Origin: Actinomadura terrae
GTDB taxonomy: Bacteria > Actinomycetota > Actinomycetes > Streptosporangiales > Streptosporangiaceae
Length of the DNA stretch: 64,000 nt
NCBI RefSeq assembly: GCF_022751215.1
Contig: NZ_JAICDG010000002.1
Location: 744,001-808,000, forward strand
Direction of reading: 5' to 3'
Of the stretch, positions 1-8,376 are shown piece by piece. A program made the translations under genes and the position numbers. The notes under the pieces are model-generated. The model searched no databases, was not told where the DNA came from, and was given only the letters and a program-made list of their open reading frames with translations. The first letter of the stretch is position 1; each line of letters starts with the position of its first letter.

Positions 1-635
1 CGATCCTCGACATCGCGCTCGGCAACCTCGCCGAGGTCGGCCTGACCGAGGTCGTCATCGTCGTCGGCTACCGCGCGTCGGCCGTCGAGGAGCGCAAGGC
101 CGCCCTTGAGAAGCGGTACGGCGTGTCCATCACGCTCGTCCACAACGACAAGGCCGAGGAGTGGAACAACGCCTACTCCATGTGGCTGGCTCGGGAGTAC
201 TTCTCCAGGGGCGTCCTCATGGTGAACGGCGACACGGTCCACCCGGTCGGGGTCGAGAAGACACTATTGTCCGCTCGTGGGCCCGACATCCTCCTGGCCG
301 TGGACAGTGTGAAAACACTGGCCGACGAGGAGATGAAGGTGATCCTCGACGACACGGGCCACCTGCGGACCATCACCAAACTGATGGACCCCTCCACCGC
401 CGACGGCGAGTACATCGGCGCGACGCTGATCGAGCCCGCCGCCGCGCAGGCCCTGGCCGACGCGCTGAAGGCCACCTGGGAGCGCGACCCCGACCTTTAC
501 TACGAGGACGGCTACCAGGAGTTCGTCAACCGGGGCGGCCGCGTCGCCGTCGCGCCGATCGGCGAGGTCGACTGGGTCGAGGTCGACAACCACGACGACC
601 TGGAGAAGGCCCGCCTGATCGCCAAGGGCTACTGA
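1..635 (+). CDS. NTP transferase family protein, 5'-truncated by window edge
   Basis: The frame is open from base 3 to the stop at 633-635, so the start lies before the window and about 210 residues are visible. They fit the later part of a sugar- or alcohol-phosphate nucleotidyltransferase of the LicC/IPCT type: a Rossmann strand ending VVIVVGY, the metal-binding stretch LMVNGDT, and a closing VDWVEVDNHDDLEKA, where acidic residues usually hold Mg2+. The N-terminal GxGxRLxP nucleotide loop is outside the window. A glycerol-1-phosphate-dehydrogenase-like gene follows after 91 bases, then a CDP-alcohol transferase. This suggests that the enzyme makes a CDP-activated polyol such as CDP-glycerol. 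Substrate and nucleotide are inferred from neighbours only. Confidence 0.8.
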   Translation, partial: ILDIALGNLAEVGLTEVVIVVGYRASAVEERKAALEKRYGVSITLVHNDKAEEWNNAYSMWLAREYFSRGVLMVNGDTVHPVGVEKTLLSARGPDILLAVDSVKTLADEEMKVILDDTGHLRTITKLMDPSTADGEYIGATLIEPAAAQALADALKATWERDPDLYYEDGYQEFVNRGGRVAVAPIGEVDWVEVDNHDDLEKARLIAKGY

Positions 636-726
636 GCCCGGCCCTGCCCGGCCCGGCCTTGGCCCGTCCGGCTCCGAGCGACCGGACCGAGCGAGCGACA
701 CAACGATCGAACGATCGAGGAGGCCC

Positions 727-1800
727 ATGCCCCTGCTGACGCGGATGCTGACCGCACCGCTGTCCATCGACGTGCGGCGCGGGGCCGTCGCGGCGTTGGG
801 CGACCTGTTGGCCGACCGGAGGATCGTCACCGAGGGACGGGTGGCGATCGCGGTCGGCCCCGGCCAGGGCGACCACATCGCCGAGCACGTCCGCCCGTCG
901 CTCACGGCGTGCGAGGTGTTCCAGGTCGAGGGCGGCACCGTGGAGGCGGCCGTCAGCCTCGGCTCCAAGCTGCGCGCCGGATCCTACGAGGCCGTCGTCG
1001 GCATCGGCGGCGGCCGCACGATCGACGCGACCAAGTACGCGGCGACGCTGTCGGGCATCCCCATGGTGTCGGTCGCGACCAACCTGTCCCACGACGGGAT
1101 CTGCTCGCCGGTCGCCTCGCTCGTCCACGACAAGGGCAAGGGCTCGTTCGGCGTCGTGATGCCGCTGGCGATGATCGTCGACCTCGACTACGTGCGGGCC
1201 GCGCCGGAGCGCCTCGTCCGCGCCGGGATCGGGGACGTGGTGAGCAACTTCTCCGCCGTCGAGGACTGGCTGCTCGCCGCGCAGGAGGTCGGCGAGCGCA
1301 TCGACCGGATGGCGCTCACCGTCGCCCGCACCGCCGCCGAGGCGCTGCTGCACCAGCCCGACTCGATCGAGTCGGACCAGTTCCTGACCGTCCTCGCCGA
1401 GGGGCTCGTGCTGTCGGGGATGGCGATGTCGTTCGCGGGGGACTCCCGGCCCGCCAGCGGCGGCGACCACGAGATCCTGCACGCCATCGACCAGCTGTAC
1501 CCGGGCACGGCCAACCACGGCGAGCTGGCGGGCATCGGCGCGGCGTTCTGCTACCACCTGCGCGCGACCCGGCTCGGCGAGGGGGAGCGGCGGCTGGAGC
1601 AGATCCTCGCCTGCCTCGGCCGGCACGGGCTGCCCCGGTTCCCCGGCGACGTCGGCCTGTCGGTCGAGCAGTTCGCCGAGGCCGTCCAGTACGCCCCGCA
1701 GACCCGGCCCGGCCGCTACACGATCTTGGAACATCTCGGCCTCGACTCCGGCGCGACCCTCAAGGCGGTGGAAGAGTATGTCCAGGCCCATGGAGGCTGA
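727..1800 (+). CDS. Iron-containing alcohol dehydrogenase family, sn-glycerol-1-phosphate dehydrogenase-like
   Basis: A 357-residue cytoplasmic dehydrogenase of the usual length for the archaeal EgsA/bacterial AraM group. The NAD(P)-binding signature GIGGGRTIDATKYAA lies near residue 97, followed by the diagnostic SHDGICSP. Later histidines in GDHEILHAID and NHGELAG are in the places of the metal ligands. The known reaction of the group is reduction of dihydroxyacetone phosphate to sn-glycerol 1-phosphate. The ATG has a strong GAGGAGG six bases upstream. It sits between a nucleotidyltransferase and a CDP-alcohol transferase, so the product is probably activated and transferred onward. A different polyol-phosphate substrate cannot be excluded. 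Confidence 0.82.
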   Translation: MPLLTRMLTAPLSIDVRRGAVAALGDLLADRRIVTEGRVAIAVGPGQGDHIAEHVRPSLTACEVFQVEGGTVEAAVSLGSKLRAGSYEAVVGIGGGRTIDATKYAATLSGIPMVSVATNLSHDGICSPVASLVHDKGKGSFGVVMPLAMIVDLDYVRAAPERLVRAGIGDVVSNFSAVEDWLLAAQEVGERIDRMALTVARTAAEALLHQPDSIESDQFLTVLAEGLVLSGMAMSFAGDSRPASGGDHEILHAIDQLYPGTANHGELAGIGAAFCYHLRATRLGEGERRLEQILACLGRHGLPRFPGDVGLSVEQFAEAVQYAPQTRPGRYTILEHLGLDSGATLKAVEEYVQAHGG

Positions 1801-2656
1801 GGCCCCCGATCACCAGGCCCCCACCGGTGTGCCGGACGGCGGCGACCACCGGCCCGATCGCCGCCGCGCGAGCGTCGCCGACATCCGCCGGTACGGGCAG
1901 CCGCCCGGCCTGAAGGACCGGCGCAACGAGGAGCACTGGGCGGGCCGCCTCTACATGCGCGACCTGTCCCCCTACTTCGCGTGGATCGCGCTGCGCCTCG
2001 GGTTCAGCCCGAACCAGCTCACCTACCTGATGATGCTCAGCGGCATCGTCGCGGGCGTCGTGGTGTCGCTGCCCGCCTCCGGCACCGCCGCGCTGTGGAC
2101 GGCGCTCGGCGGCGCCGTCCTCATCCAGGTCTACCTGCTGCTCGACTGCGTGGACGGCGAGGTCGCCCGCTACCTGCGCCGGACGTCGGTCGCCGGGGTG
2201 TTCCTCGACCGCATCGGCCACTACCTCTCCGAGGTGTCCCTGCTCATCGGGCTCGGGTTCGCCGCGCAGGGCGGCTGGAAGAACGGCGGCTGGGCCGAGC
2301 TCGGGCTCGTCGCCGCGCTCGGCGCCGCGCTGATCAAGGCGGAGACCGACAACGTCGTCGTCGCGCGCGCCAAGTCGGGGCTGGCCGCCGACCCGTCCGG
2401 CGGCGACCGGGCGCTGCGGCCGCGCTCCACCGGCATCGCCCTGGCCCGGCAGGCCGCGTCCATGCTGCGCTTCCACCGGATCATCGGCGCGGTCGAGCTG
2501 TCGCTGCTGATCCTCGCCGCCGCCGCGCTGGACGCCGTGCTCGGCACCGACACCCCCGCGGCGATCCGCGTCCTGATGGTCGCCGTCGCCGCCGTCGCCG
2601 TATTGCAGACCCTGCTGCACCTGGTCAGCATCCTGGCCTCCCGGAGACTGAAGTGA
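1778..2656 (+). CDS. CDP-alcohol phosphatidyltransferase family protein with variant active site
   Basis: Integral membrane enzyme of 292 residues. Hydrophobic segments start at about residue 68 and continue to the C-terminus. The family signature reads DxxDGxxARx8GxxxDxxxH, from DCVDGEVARYL to GVFLDRIGH: the fourth aspartate, normally the catalytic base, is a histidine. The family moves a phosphoalcohol from a CDP-alcohol to a hydroxyl acceptor. The gene overlaps the end of the upstream dehydrogenase by 23 bases (an alternative ATG at 1790 overlaps by 11), so translation is probably coupled. The N-terminal 45 residues are polar and cytosolic. The natural substrate is unknown; context suggests a CDP-polyol. 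Confidence 0.85.
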   Translation: MSRPMEAEAPDHQAPTGVPDGGDHRPDRRRASVADIRRYGQPPGLKDRRNEEHWAGRLYMRDLSPYFAWIALRLGFSPNQLTYLMMLSGIVAGVVVSLPASGTAALWTALGGAVLIQVYLLLDCVDGEVARYLRRTSVAGVFLDRIGHYLSEVSLLIGLGFAAQGGWKNGGWAELGLVAALGAALIKAETDNVVVARAKSGLAADPSGGDRALRPRSTGIALARQAASMLRFHRIIGAVELSLLILAAAALDAVLGTDTPAAIRVLMVAVAAVAVLQTLLHLVSILASRRLK

Positions 2657-3534
2657 AGATCAGCGTCGTCGTCCTCACGATGGGCAACCGCCCGGAGGAA
2701 CTGGCCCGCGCCGTGCGGAGCGCGCTCGACCAGGAGCACGTGGACGTGGAGGTCGTCCTCGTCGGCAACGGCGCCGATCCCGTCGGCGCGGCCGCGGGCG
2801 CGGCGCCCTTCGACGACGAGCGCGTCCGGACGCTGAGCCTGCCGAAGAACGTCGGCATCCCTGCCGGGCGCAACCGGGGCGTCGAGGCGTCGTCCGGCGA
2901 CGTCGTCCTGTTCCTGGACGACGACGGCTGGTACCGCTCCACCCGCCTCGGCACCTACCTGCGCGACCGCTTCTCCGCCGAACCCGACCTCGGCGTGGTC
3001 TCCTTCCGCGTCCGCGACCCCGAGGGCGGACGCGGCGAGCGGCGCCACGTCCCCCGGCTGCGCGCGGGCGACCCGGAGCGCTCGTCGCCCGTCACGACGT
3101 TCCTCGGCGGCGCCTGCGCGATCCGCCGCGCCGCCTTCGACGCGGGCGGCGGCCTCCCCGAGGACTTCTTCTACGCCCACGAGGAGACCGACCTCGCCTG
3201 GCAGATCCTCGACGCCGGGTACCGGATCGTGTACGACGCGTCCGCGGTGATGTTCCACCCCGCCGTCCTGCCGACCCGGCACGACATGTTCTACCGCTAC
3301 AACGCCCGCAACCGCGTCTGGCTGGCCCGCCGCAACCTCCCGTGGCTGCTCGCGCTGACCTACCTCGCGGTGTGGGTGGGGATGACGCTGCTGCGCGAGC
3401 GCAGGCCGAGCGCCCTCAAGCCGTGGTTCAAGGGGTTCGCCGAAGGCTGGCGCAAGCCGGCTGGGCCGCGCCGTCCCATCTCGTGGCGCACCGCCTGGCG
3501 CATGACCCGGACCGGACGCCCGCCGATCATCTAG
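2653..3534 (+). CDS. Family 2 glycosyltransferase
   Basis: A 293-residue GT-A glycosyltransferase starting at GTG 2653, which shares GTGA with the stop of the previous gene. The N-terminus MKISVVVLTMGNR is the nucleotide-sugar-binding strand. LFLDDDGWY carries the DxD metal site, and HEETDLAWQI carries the ED acceptor/base motif. A hydrophobic stretch near residues 225-242 (LLALTYLAVWVGMTLL) suggests membrane attachment. It is the last gene of the four-gene operon from the window edge and probably glycosylates the product of the CDP-alcohol transferase. Sugar donor and acceptor cannot be read from the sequence. Confidence 0.88.
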   Translation: MKISVVVLTMGNRPEELARAVRSALDQEHVDVEVVLVGNGADPVGAAAGAAPFDDERVRTLSLPKNVGIPAGRNRGVEASSGDVVLFLDDDGWYRSTRLGTYLRDRFSAEPDLGVVSFRVRDPEGGRGERRHVPRLRAGDPERSSPVTTFLGGACAIRRAAFDAGGGLPEDFFYAHEETDLAWQILDAGYRIVYDASAVMFHPAVLPTRHDMFYRYNARNRVWLARRNLPWLLALTYLAVWVGMTLLRERRPSALKPWFKGFAEGWRKPAGPRRPISWRTAWRMTRTGRPPII

Positions 3535-4168
3535 CGGTCGTGATGGCCGCGAGGATCAGGTGGGTCAGCTCGGCGACGACGTCGTCGAGGGGGATGTCCC
3601 GGCCGCGCGCCGACCAGTGGTGCACGAGGTTGTCGACGGCCCCGATGATCGCGATGACGGTCAGGTCGTAGTCGCGGTCGGCGGCCTCGCCGCGCGTGAC
3701 CGCCTCCCGGACGATCGCCAGGATCGCGTCGGCCCACTGCGCCCGCCACCGGGCGCGGTGCCGCTCCAGGTTGGCGCTGACGCCGATGACCTCGACGAAC
3801 GCGATGCGGGCCCAGCGCGGGTCGCTCGCGGTGACGGCGACGAACGCGCGGACGGTGCGCTCGGCCAAGGCGGGCAGGCCCGCGCCCGCCGCCTCCCGGT
3901 ACGCCTCGACGAGGGCGTCCCGCGCGCGTTCGTTGATGTCGTGGTGCAGGGCGGTGAGCAGCTCCTCGCGGCCGGAGAACTCCTCATAGAAGTTGCGGGT
4001 GGACACGCTCGCCGTCGCGCACAGCCGCTCGATCGACGTGGCCGCGTAGCCGCGCGTCCCGAACAGCTCCAGGCCCGCGGCCAGCAGGCGCTCCCGCCGT
4101 TCGGCGCGGCGCTCCTGCGCCGAACGGCCGCCGTAGCTTCGCCGGGGGGCGGGATTTCGGCCGCTCAT
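3527..4168 (-). CDS. TetR/AcrR family transcriptional regulator
   Basis: A 213-residue one-component regulator. The N-terminal helix-turn-helix runs from about residue 20 to 70 (RERLLAAGLELFGTRGYAAT, then SVSTRNFYEEFSGREELL), typical of TetR. The remainder is an all-helical ligand-binding domain that includes DNLVHHWSARG. Its 3' end overlaps the converging glycosyltransferase gene by 8 bases. No divergent target gene lies immediately upstream; the 330 bases before it hold only hairpin-forming sequence. TetR proteins are commonly autoregulated; ligand and targets are unknown here. Confidence 0.9.
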   Translation of the reverse strand: MSGRNPAPRRSYGGRSAQERRAERRERLLAAGLELFGTRGYAATSIERLCATASVSTRNFYEEFSGREELLTALHHDINERARDALVEAYREAAGAGLPALAERTVRAFVAVTASDPRWARIAFVEVIGVSANLERHRARWRAQWADAILAIVREAVTRGEAADRDYDLTVIAIIGAVDNLVHHWSARGRDIPLDDVVAELTHLILAAITTAR

Positions 4169-4499
4169 GGATCTCCGTCCACAGATAGGCGGGGGCTCGC
4201 TCGCGCGTCAGCCTAACTCGTGGTGTTCGCTGAAGTCCTGACCCACATTCCTCGCCTGGCCGCTCGGAACGTGACCATGCCTTTCGGGGGTGCGGCCGCG
4301 CGACGCGATCTTCGTGGTGGGACGGTCGAGGCCGCTGCGCGAGGCGTCCAGGGCGCTTTCAAAGTGGCCTCAGCCGTCACGCGGGCGCGCTAACTGAGCG
4401 GTGGGGCCGAAGCCGGAGGCGAGGCCCCACCGCGAAGATCGCGAAGCGATCCGCGCCCGCAAAGGCGCGGCCGTGGGCCGGGACTTAAATAAACACTGC
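4169..4499. other. Non-coding interval between tetR and helR-like genes
   Basis: No credible gene is seen in these 331 bases. The half next to the helicase gene contains three adjacent hairpins (annotated separately) that may end transcription of the helicase. The half next to tetR presumably holds the tetR promoter, but no clear -35/-10 pair or operator palindrome was recognised. Confidence 0.6.
4398..4470. repeat. Array of three perfect hairpins, possible terminator of the helR-like gene
   Basis: Three back-to-back inverted repeats: GCGGTGGGGCC (4398-4408) with its exact complement at 4423-4433; GATCGC/GCGATC (4437-4451, loop GAA); CCGCGCC/GGCGCGG (4451-4457 and 4464-4470). They lie 30-100 bases beyond the stop of the leftward helicase gene. 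No long T-run follows, as is usual for actinobacterial terminators. A dispersed intergenic repeat is the alternative reading. Confidence 0.5.
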
Positions 4500-6980
4500 C
4501 TAGGTCGTGAGGGTTCGCTGCCAGGCCTCGTCGGTCGTCAGGACGGTCAGGCGTTGGGTCGCGCGGGAGACCGCCACGTACAGCACGCGCAGGCCGCGCG
4601 GGGACTGGTCGGCGACGGTCTCGGGGGCGACGATCACGGCGGCGTCGAACTCCAGGCCCTTGGCCTCCAGGACGTCGAGCACCTGCACGCGTTCGGGCAG
4701 CCCGGCGCCGAGGCGGTCGCGGGCGGCGGCGTCCCACGGGGTGGTCTCGGGGAGGGCCGGGCCGTCCAGGGTCAGCTGGGCGTCCGCCTCGTCCAGCGCC
4801 ATCGGGACGATCAGCCCGATCGTGCCCTCGACCTGGTCGAGCAGCTCCTCCACGGCCGCGCGCGCGGCGGCGGCGAGGCCGTCCTCCGGGACGACGCGGA
4901 CGACCGGCTCGATCCCCGACGTGCGGACCGCCCGCGCCGGACGCGCCTCGGGCAGCGCGACCGCGAGCACCCGCGCGGACACGGCGGCGATCTCCGTGGA
5001 GTTGCGGTAGTTCGTGGTCAGCTCGTACTCGTGCCGGGCCCGGCGGGGGGCGGGCTTGGGGCGCGGCTTGCCCCGGCGCGACCGGCCCCGCTTGGGCGTA
5101 GGCTGCTCGCCGCCGAGCGCGGCCTCCATCGCCTGCCGCGCGGCGTCCAGGTCCTCCCAGGCGCTCTGGGCCGGGTCCTCCACGATGGTCCAGCTGGCCT
5201 GGCGGCCCCGGCGGCCGAGCATCCGCCACTGCATGGGGGAAAGGTCCTGCGCCTCGTCCACGACGATGTGCGCGTACTCCGGGCGCTCCTCGACCACGCC
5301 GTCGTCGACGCGCCGCGACCGCTCCAGCCGCTCCATCGACGTGGACAGCTCCTGCATCTCCGGCTCCCACGTCTCGTCCGCGACCTCCTCGCCGGTGAGG
5401 ATGTTCACGCCGTCCACGACGAACGGGTCGCCCTCGGCGGGGGCGCGGCGCCGGGACGGGCGGGGCGGCGGGCCGAGCAGCGCGTCGATCTCGTCGAGGA
5501 GCGCGACGTCCTGGTAGCTGAGCGGGGCGCCGTCCCCGGCCCAGGACGCGGCGAGCGCCGTCAGGTCGACGCGGTCGAGGTCGCGGCCGGCGGCGTGCCG
5601 CAGCCGGTTCGGGTCGCCGAGGGAGCGCAGCACGTCCAGCGGGCGGCGGATCGGCCACCAGGCGACGAGGAAGTCGGTGAACGCGCGCTGCTCGCGGACC
5701 CGCGCGTCGAACTGCGCGCGCTTGCCGCCGTTGCCGTTACCCGAGCCCGAGCCGTTGCCGTTGGGGTGGCCGGGATCGTCGTCGAGCGAGGCCAGGCCGT
5801 CGGCCGCGAGGATCGCGTTCCACAGCCCGGCCTCCGCGCCCTCGGCCGCCTCGGCGGCCTCGGGCCCGCCGAGGTCGTTGAACCGCTCCCACAGGGCGTC
5901 GAGCAGCGCGTCGGCGGCGCGGCCGCGCGCGGCGTTGACCGACCCCCGGCTGCGCCGGTGGACCTCGCCGCGGATCCGGTCGAGCCGGCCCCGGTCCAGC
6001 GCGACGACGACGCCCTTGAACACCACGCGCAGCTCGTTCGGCGCGCCGGGGGCCTGGTCGGTGATGGCGCGGCGCAGCACCGCCGCCATCGGCTCGCCGC
6101 CCTTCAGCCGGGCCAGCCGGGGCGAGTCGTGGACGGTCGCGGTCACGCCGTCGACCAGGTCGCCGAGCGAGCGCAGCGTCGCCGACCCCTCGCCGAGCGA
6201 GGGCAGCACGCGCTCGATGTAGGCGGTGAAGCGGCGGTTCGGGCCGATCACCAGCACGCCGCGCGAGCCGAACCGGCGGCGGTGCCGGAACAGCAGGTAG
6301 GCCACCCGGTGCAGCGCGACGGCGGTCTTGCCGGTGCCGGGGGCGCCGCGCACGAGCACGGTGCCGTCGGCGGGCGCGCGGATCACCTCGTCCTGCTCGC
6401 GCTGGATCGTCGCGACGATGTCGCGCATCGCGCCCTCGCGGGTGCGGGCGAGCGAGGCGAGGAACGCGCCGTCGCCGACGACCGTCAGGTCCTCGGCGGC
6501 GGCCGGGTCGAGCAGGTCGTCCTCCAGGTCGACGACGGTGTGCCCGCGCGAGTGCAGGACGCGGCGCCGGACGACGCCGCGCGGGTCCTCGGGGGTGGCG
6601 CGGTAGAAGTCCTCGGCGGCGGGTGCGCGCCAGTCGATGACGAGCGAGTCGTGGTCGCGGGTCCGCACGCCGATGCGCCCGACGTAGCGGATCTCGCGGG
6701 AGGCGAGGTCGAGGCGGCCGAAGACCAGCCCGTCGTCGGCGATGTCGAGGGCCTGGGCGCGCAGCGCGGCCTGGTGGACCATCGCGTCCCGGTCGACGAG
6801 CGAGCCCTTGGTGCCGGCGAGCGACTGCCGGTAGCCCTCGCGGATCATGGCCTGGGCGTCCGCGCGCATCTCCTCCAGCCGCGCGTACGCGAGGTCGACG
6901 TAGCGCTGCTCGGTGGCGATCTCTTGGTCCTTGACGGTGCCGCCGGTACTGGACGACCGCCCGGTGACCTGGGACGACAT
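4500..6980 (-). CDS. HelD/HelR-like superfamily 1 helicase, RNA polymerase-associated
   Basis: About 826 residues, the usual size of actinobacterial HelD/HelR. ATG at 6980 is chosen because GAGGAG lies eight bases upstream; a longer frame to 7085 has no such site. The N-terminus is a charged helical region (YARLEEMRADAQAMIREGY), followed by DDGLVFGRLDL, as in HelD proteins. Walker A is GAPGTGKTAVAL, Walker B/motif II VVDEAQDLSPMQW, and a C-terminal UvrD-like part ends LRVLYVAVSRATQRLTVL. A linker near residue 430 is rich in Gly/Asn. HelD-type proteins release stalled or drug-bound RNA polymerase, and HelR homologues protect against rifamycins. That role is inferred from family. Confidence 0.85.
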   Translation of the reverse strand: MSSQVTGRSSSTGGTVKDQEIATEQRYVDLAYARLEEMRADAQAMIREGYRQSLAGTKGSLVDRDAMVHQAALRAQALDIADDGLVFGRLDLASREIRYVGRIGVRTRDHDSLVIDWRAPAAEDFYRATPEDPRGVVRRRVLHSRGHTVVDLEDDLLDPAAAEDLTVVGDGAFLASLARTREGAMRDIVATIQREQDEVIRAPADGTVLVRGAPGTGKTAVALHRVAYLLFRHRRRFGSRGVLVIGPNRRFTAYIERVLPSLGEGSATLRSLGDLVDGVTATVHDSPRLARLKGGEPMAAVLRRAITDQAPGAPNELRVVFKGVVVALDRGRLDRIRGEVHRRSRGSVNAARGRAADALLDALWERFNDLGGPEAAEAAEGAEAGLWNAILAADGLASLDDDPGHPNGNGSGSGNGNGGKRAQFDARVREQRAFTDFLVAWWPIRRPLDVLRSLGDPNRLRHAAGRDLDRVDLTALAASWAGDGAPLSYQDVALLDEIDALLGPPPRPSRRRAPAEGDPFVVDGVNILTGEEVADETWEPEMQELSTSMERLERSRRVDDGVVEERPEYAHIVVDEAQDLSPMQWRMLGRRGRQASWTIVEDPAQSAWEDLDAARQAMEAALGGEQPTPKRGRSRRGKPRPKPAPRRARHEYELTTNYRNSTEIAAVSARVLAVALPEARPARAVRTSGIEPVVRVVPEDGLAAAARAAVEELLDQVEGTIGLIVPMALDEADAQLTLDGPALPETTPWDAAARDRLGAGLPERVQVLDVLEAKGLEFDAAVIVAPETVADQSPRGLRVLYVAVSRATQRLTVLTTDEAWQRTLTT

Positions 6981-7003
6981 GCAGGCTGCTCCTCGGATCC
7001 GCT

Positions 7004-7036
7004 GCCGGGGATGGCCCCCGGCGCCCCGGCGGGGCG
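7004..7036. repeat. Two adjacent GC-rich inverted repeats in the helR-like leader
   Basis: GCCGGGG (7004-7010) is complementary to CCCCGGC (7016-7022). It is directly followed by CGCCCC (7022-7027) and GGGGCG (7031-7036). Both lie 24-56 bases upstream of the ATG at 6980 in the probable leader of the helicase gene, so they could affect its expression as an operator or an RNA hairpin. I cannot match them confidently to the published rifamycin-associated element. Confidence 0.4.
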
Positions 7037-7119
7037 AAGGAGACAGCTTATTCGCTCCCTCCGACGTTGAGCGTGGACCGGGCATCCGGCCCGTTCCGGG
7101 CCGCCCTCCGACCTGGCGC

Positions 7120-7614
7120 CTACCCCGCGATGCCCGTCCTGATGCGGTCGAGGGTGGCGCGCATGCCCGCCCGGTTGACCTCGGCCCGCCGCTCGGCCGG
7201 GACGCCGGTGAACACCTTTCCGAGCAGCGACACGAACGCGGCGCCGCGTCCGCCGCGCCGCAGGTCCTCCCAGTACTCGGCCAGGCGGGTGGAGCCGCCG
7301 CCGATGTCCTCGACCCGGTAGCCCCACAGCGCCACCGGCATCCCGAAGCTCGACACGCGGAACGCGAACGCCTGCCCCGGGACGGCGGCCGTCACCCGGC
7401 AGCTGGTGAACCAGAGCCGCCAGCCGATCCGGTTGAACCCGACGAACCGCAGCCCCGGCACGACCGCGCGGCCCCGCACCCAGACCGCGACGACCTCGGG
7501 GCTCCACTCGCGCATCCGGCGGGGGTCGGCGACCGCCGCGTAGACCTCCCTCGGGCCCGCGCCGATCGCGACGCTCTCCTCGACCACCCATTCGCGTTCC
7601 ATGTCCGGCATCAT
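7120..7614 (-). CDS. SRPBCC (START-like/polyketide cyclase) family protein
   Basis: A 164-residue helix-grip protein. The N-terminal strand EWVVEESVAIGAGPREVYAAVADPRRMREWSP is the classic SRPBCC opening (two pieces of it are diagnostic: VYAAVADP and MREWSP). Alternating strands follow, with a long C-terminal helix RAGMRATLDRIRTGI. Such proteins bind hydrophobic ligands; many in actinomycetes have no known substrate. It lies 21 bases downstream of the HD-domain gene on the same strand and is probably cotranscribed with it. An internal ATG at 7602 is an alternative start; neither has a strong ribosome-binding site. Confidence 0.82.
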   Translation of the reverse strand: MMPDMEREWVVEESVAIGAGPREVYAAVADPRRMREWSPEVVAVWVRGRAVVPGLRFVGFNRIGWRLWFTSCRVTAAVPGQAFAFRVSSFGMPVALWGYRVEDIGGGSTRLAEYWEDLRRGGRGAAFVSLLGKVFTGVPAERRAEVNRAGMRATLDRIRTGIAG

Positions 7615-7635
7615 CCCGCGAATGCGACCGCCCGG

Positions 7636-8241
7636 TCACCTCAGGTGGGCGAACTCCTCGCGCCACGTCGCGTACCACGCCGCGAACCACGGCTCGCCCT
7701 CGGCGAGCGGCAGGATGTAGGTCACGGTCTCGGCGTAGTAGCGGCGCTGGAAGTCGGGCGGCATCTGGTAGAGGCGCTGGACGTTGCTCGCCCGGTCGGC
7801 CAGCTTCACCACGACCGCCTCGCGTGGGGCGTCCCGCAGCCGCCGCAGGTAGGCGGACTTCGCGGCGCGCTTGGCCTGCCGTCCGGCGCCCGCGACGGGC
7901 GGCTTGGTGACCCAGTCGACCAGCTCCGCCACCTCGTCGCCGAACTCGGCCTCGACGTCGGTGAGGGTGGCGGCTGTGTCCTCGACGACGTCGTGCAGGA
8001 GCGCCGCGGCGAGGATCGCGGGATCGGTCTCGCCCGCGCCGCGCACCAGCACCTCCAGCGCCTCCAGCAGGTGCTCCACGTACGGGACGCCCGTCGGCCG
8101 CGTCTGGTCGCCGTGCCAGCGCTGGGCGGCGACGGCGGCCCGCTCCAGCCGGACGAGGTCGATACCGGACGCTGTGAGATCAGCCGCCGCGAGGGCGGTG
8201 CGCGCCTCGTCCCACGTCCGCCAGTGGGCGTAGACCTCCAC
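7636..8241 (-). CDS. HD-domain phosphohydrolase (RelA/SpoT hydrolase-like)
   Basis: A 201-residue protein starting at GTG 8241, with GGGAGGAA just upstream. The HD signature is AALLHDVVEDT near residue 85, and the second metal/nucleotide site VVKLADRASNVQRLY lies near residue 145. Together they match stand-alone (p)ppGpp hydrolases and other HD-4 proteins. No synthetase, TGS or ACT domain is present, and the length fits a small alarmone hydrolase. A frame continues far upstream of the chosen start but only as an antisense shadow of the beta-propeller gene. Substrate identity as ppGpp is an inference from motif spacing. Confidence 0.83.
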   Translation of the reverse strand: MEVYAHWRTWDEARTALAAADLTASGIDLVRLERAAVAAQRWHGDQTRPTGVPYVEHLLEALEVLVRGAGETDPAILAAALLHDVVEDTAATLTDVEAEFGDEVAELVDWVTKPPVAGAGRQAKRAAKSAYLRRLRDAPREAVVVKLADRASNVQRLYQMPPDFQRRYYAETVTYILPLAEGEPWFAAWYATWREEFAHLR

Positions 8242-8376
8242 GGTTCCTCCCCTTCTGCCCGGGCCGTGTCGCGCATGCGCCCGGCACACGGCATGGTTGG
8301 ACACGTCTTCCCGCACCTTATGGGGAGCACGGAAGGACACGGAAAGAGCACAGCAGGGGAAGGAGGCGGCGCGGTC

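Noticed and set aside
526..1791. Long reverse-strand open frame over the dehydrogenase gene
   Set aside because: Arg/Gly/Asp/Val-rich low-complexity translation typical of antisense frames in high-GC DNA; no ribosome-binding site or family motif.
4482..4500. ACTTAAATAAACACTGCC as an attachment site of an integrated element
   Set aside because: No second copy, tRNA gene or integrase is present in the window.
7004..7022. Rifamycin-associated element upstream of the helR-like gene
   Set aside because: The size fits (19-bp inverted repeat), but the sequence GCCGGGG-N5-CCCCGGC does not clearly match the element as I remember it; kept only as an inverted repeat.
4401..7070. 889-codon plus-strand frame opposite the helicase gene
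   Set aside because: Its translation is repetitive Val/Arg/Gly/His without domain motifs, while the minus strand encodes a full HelR-like protein.
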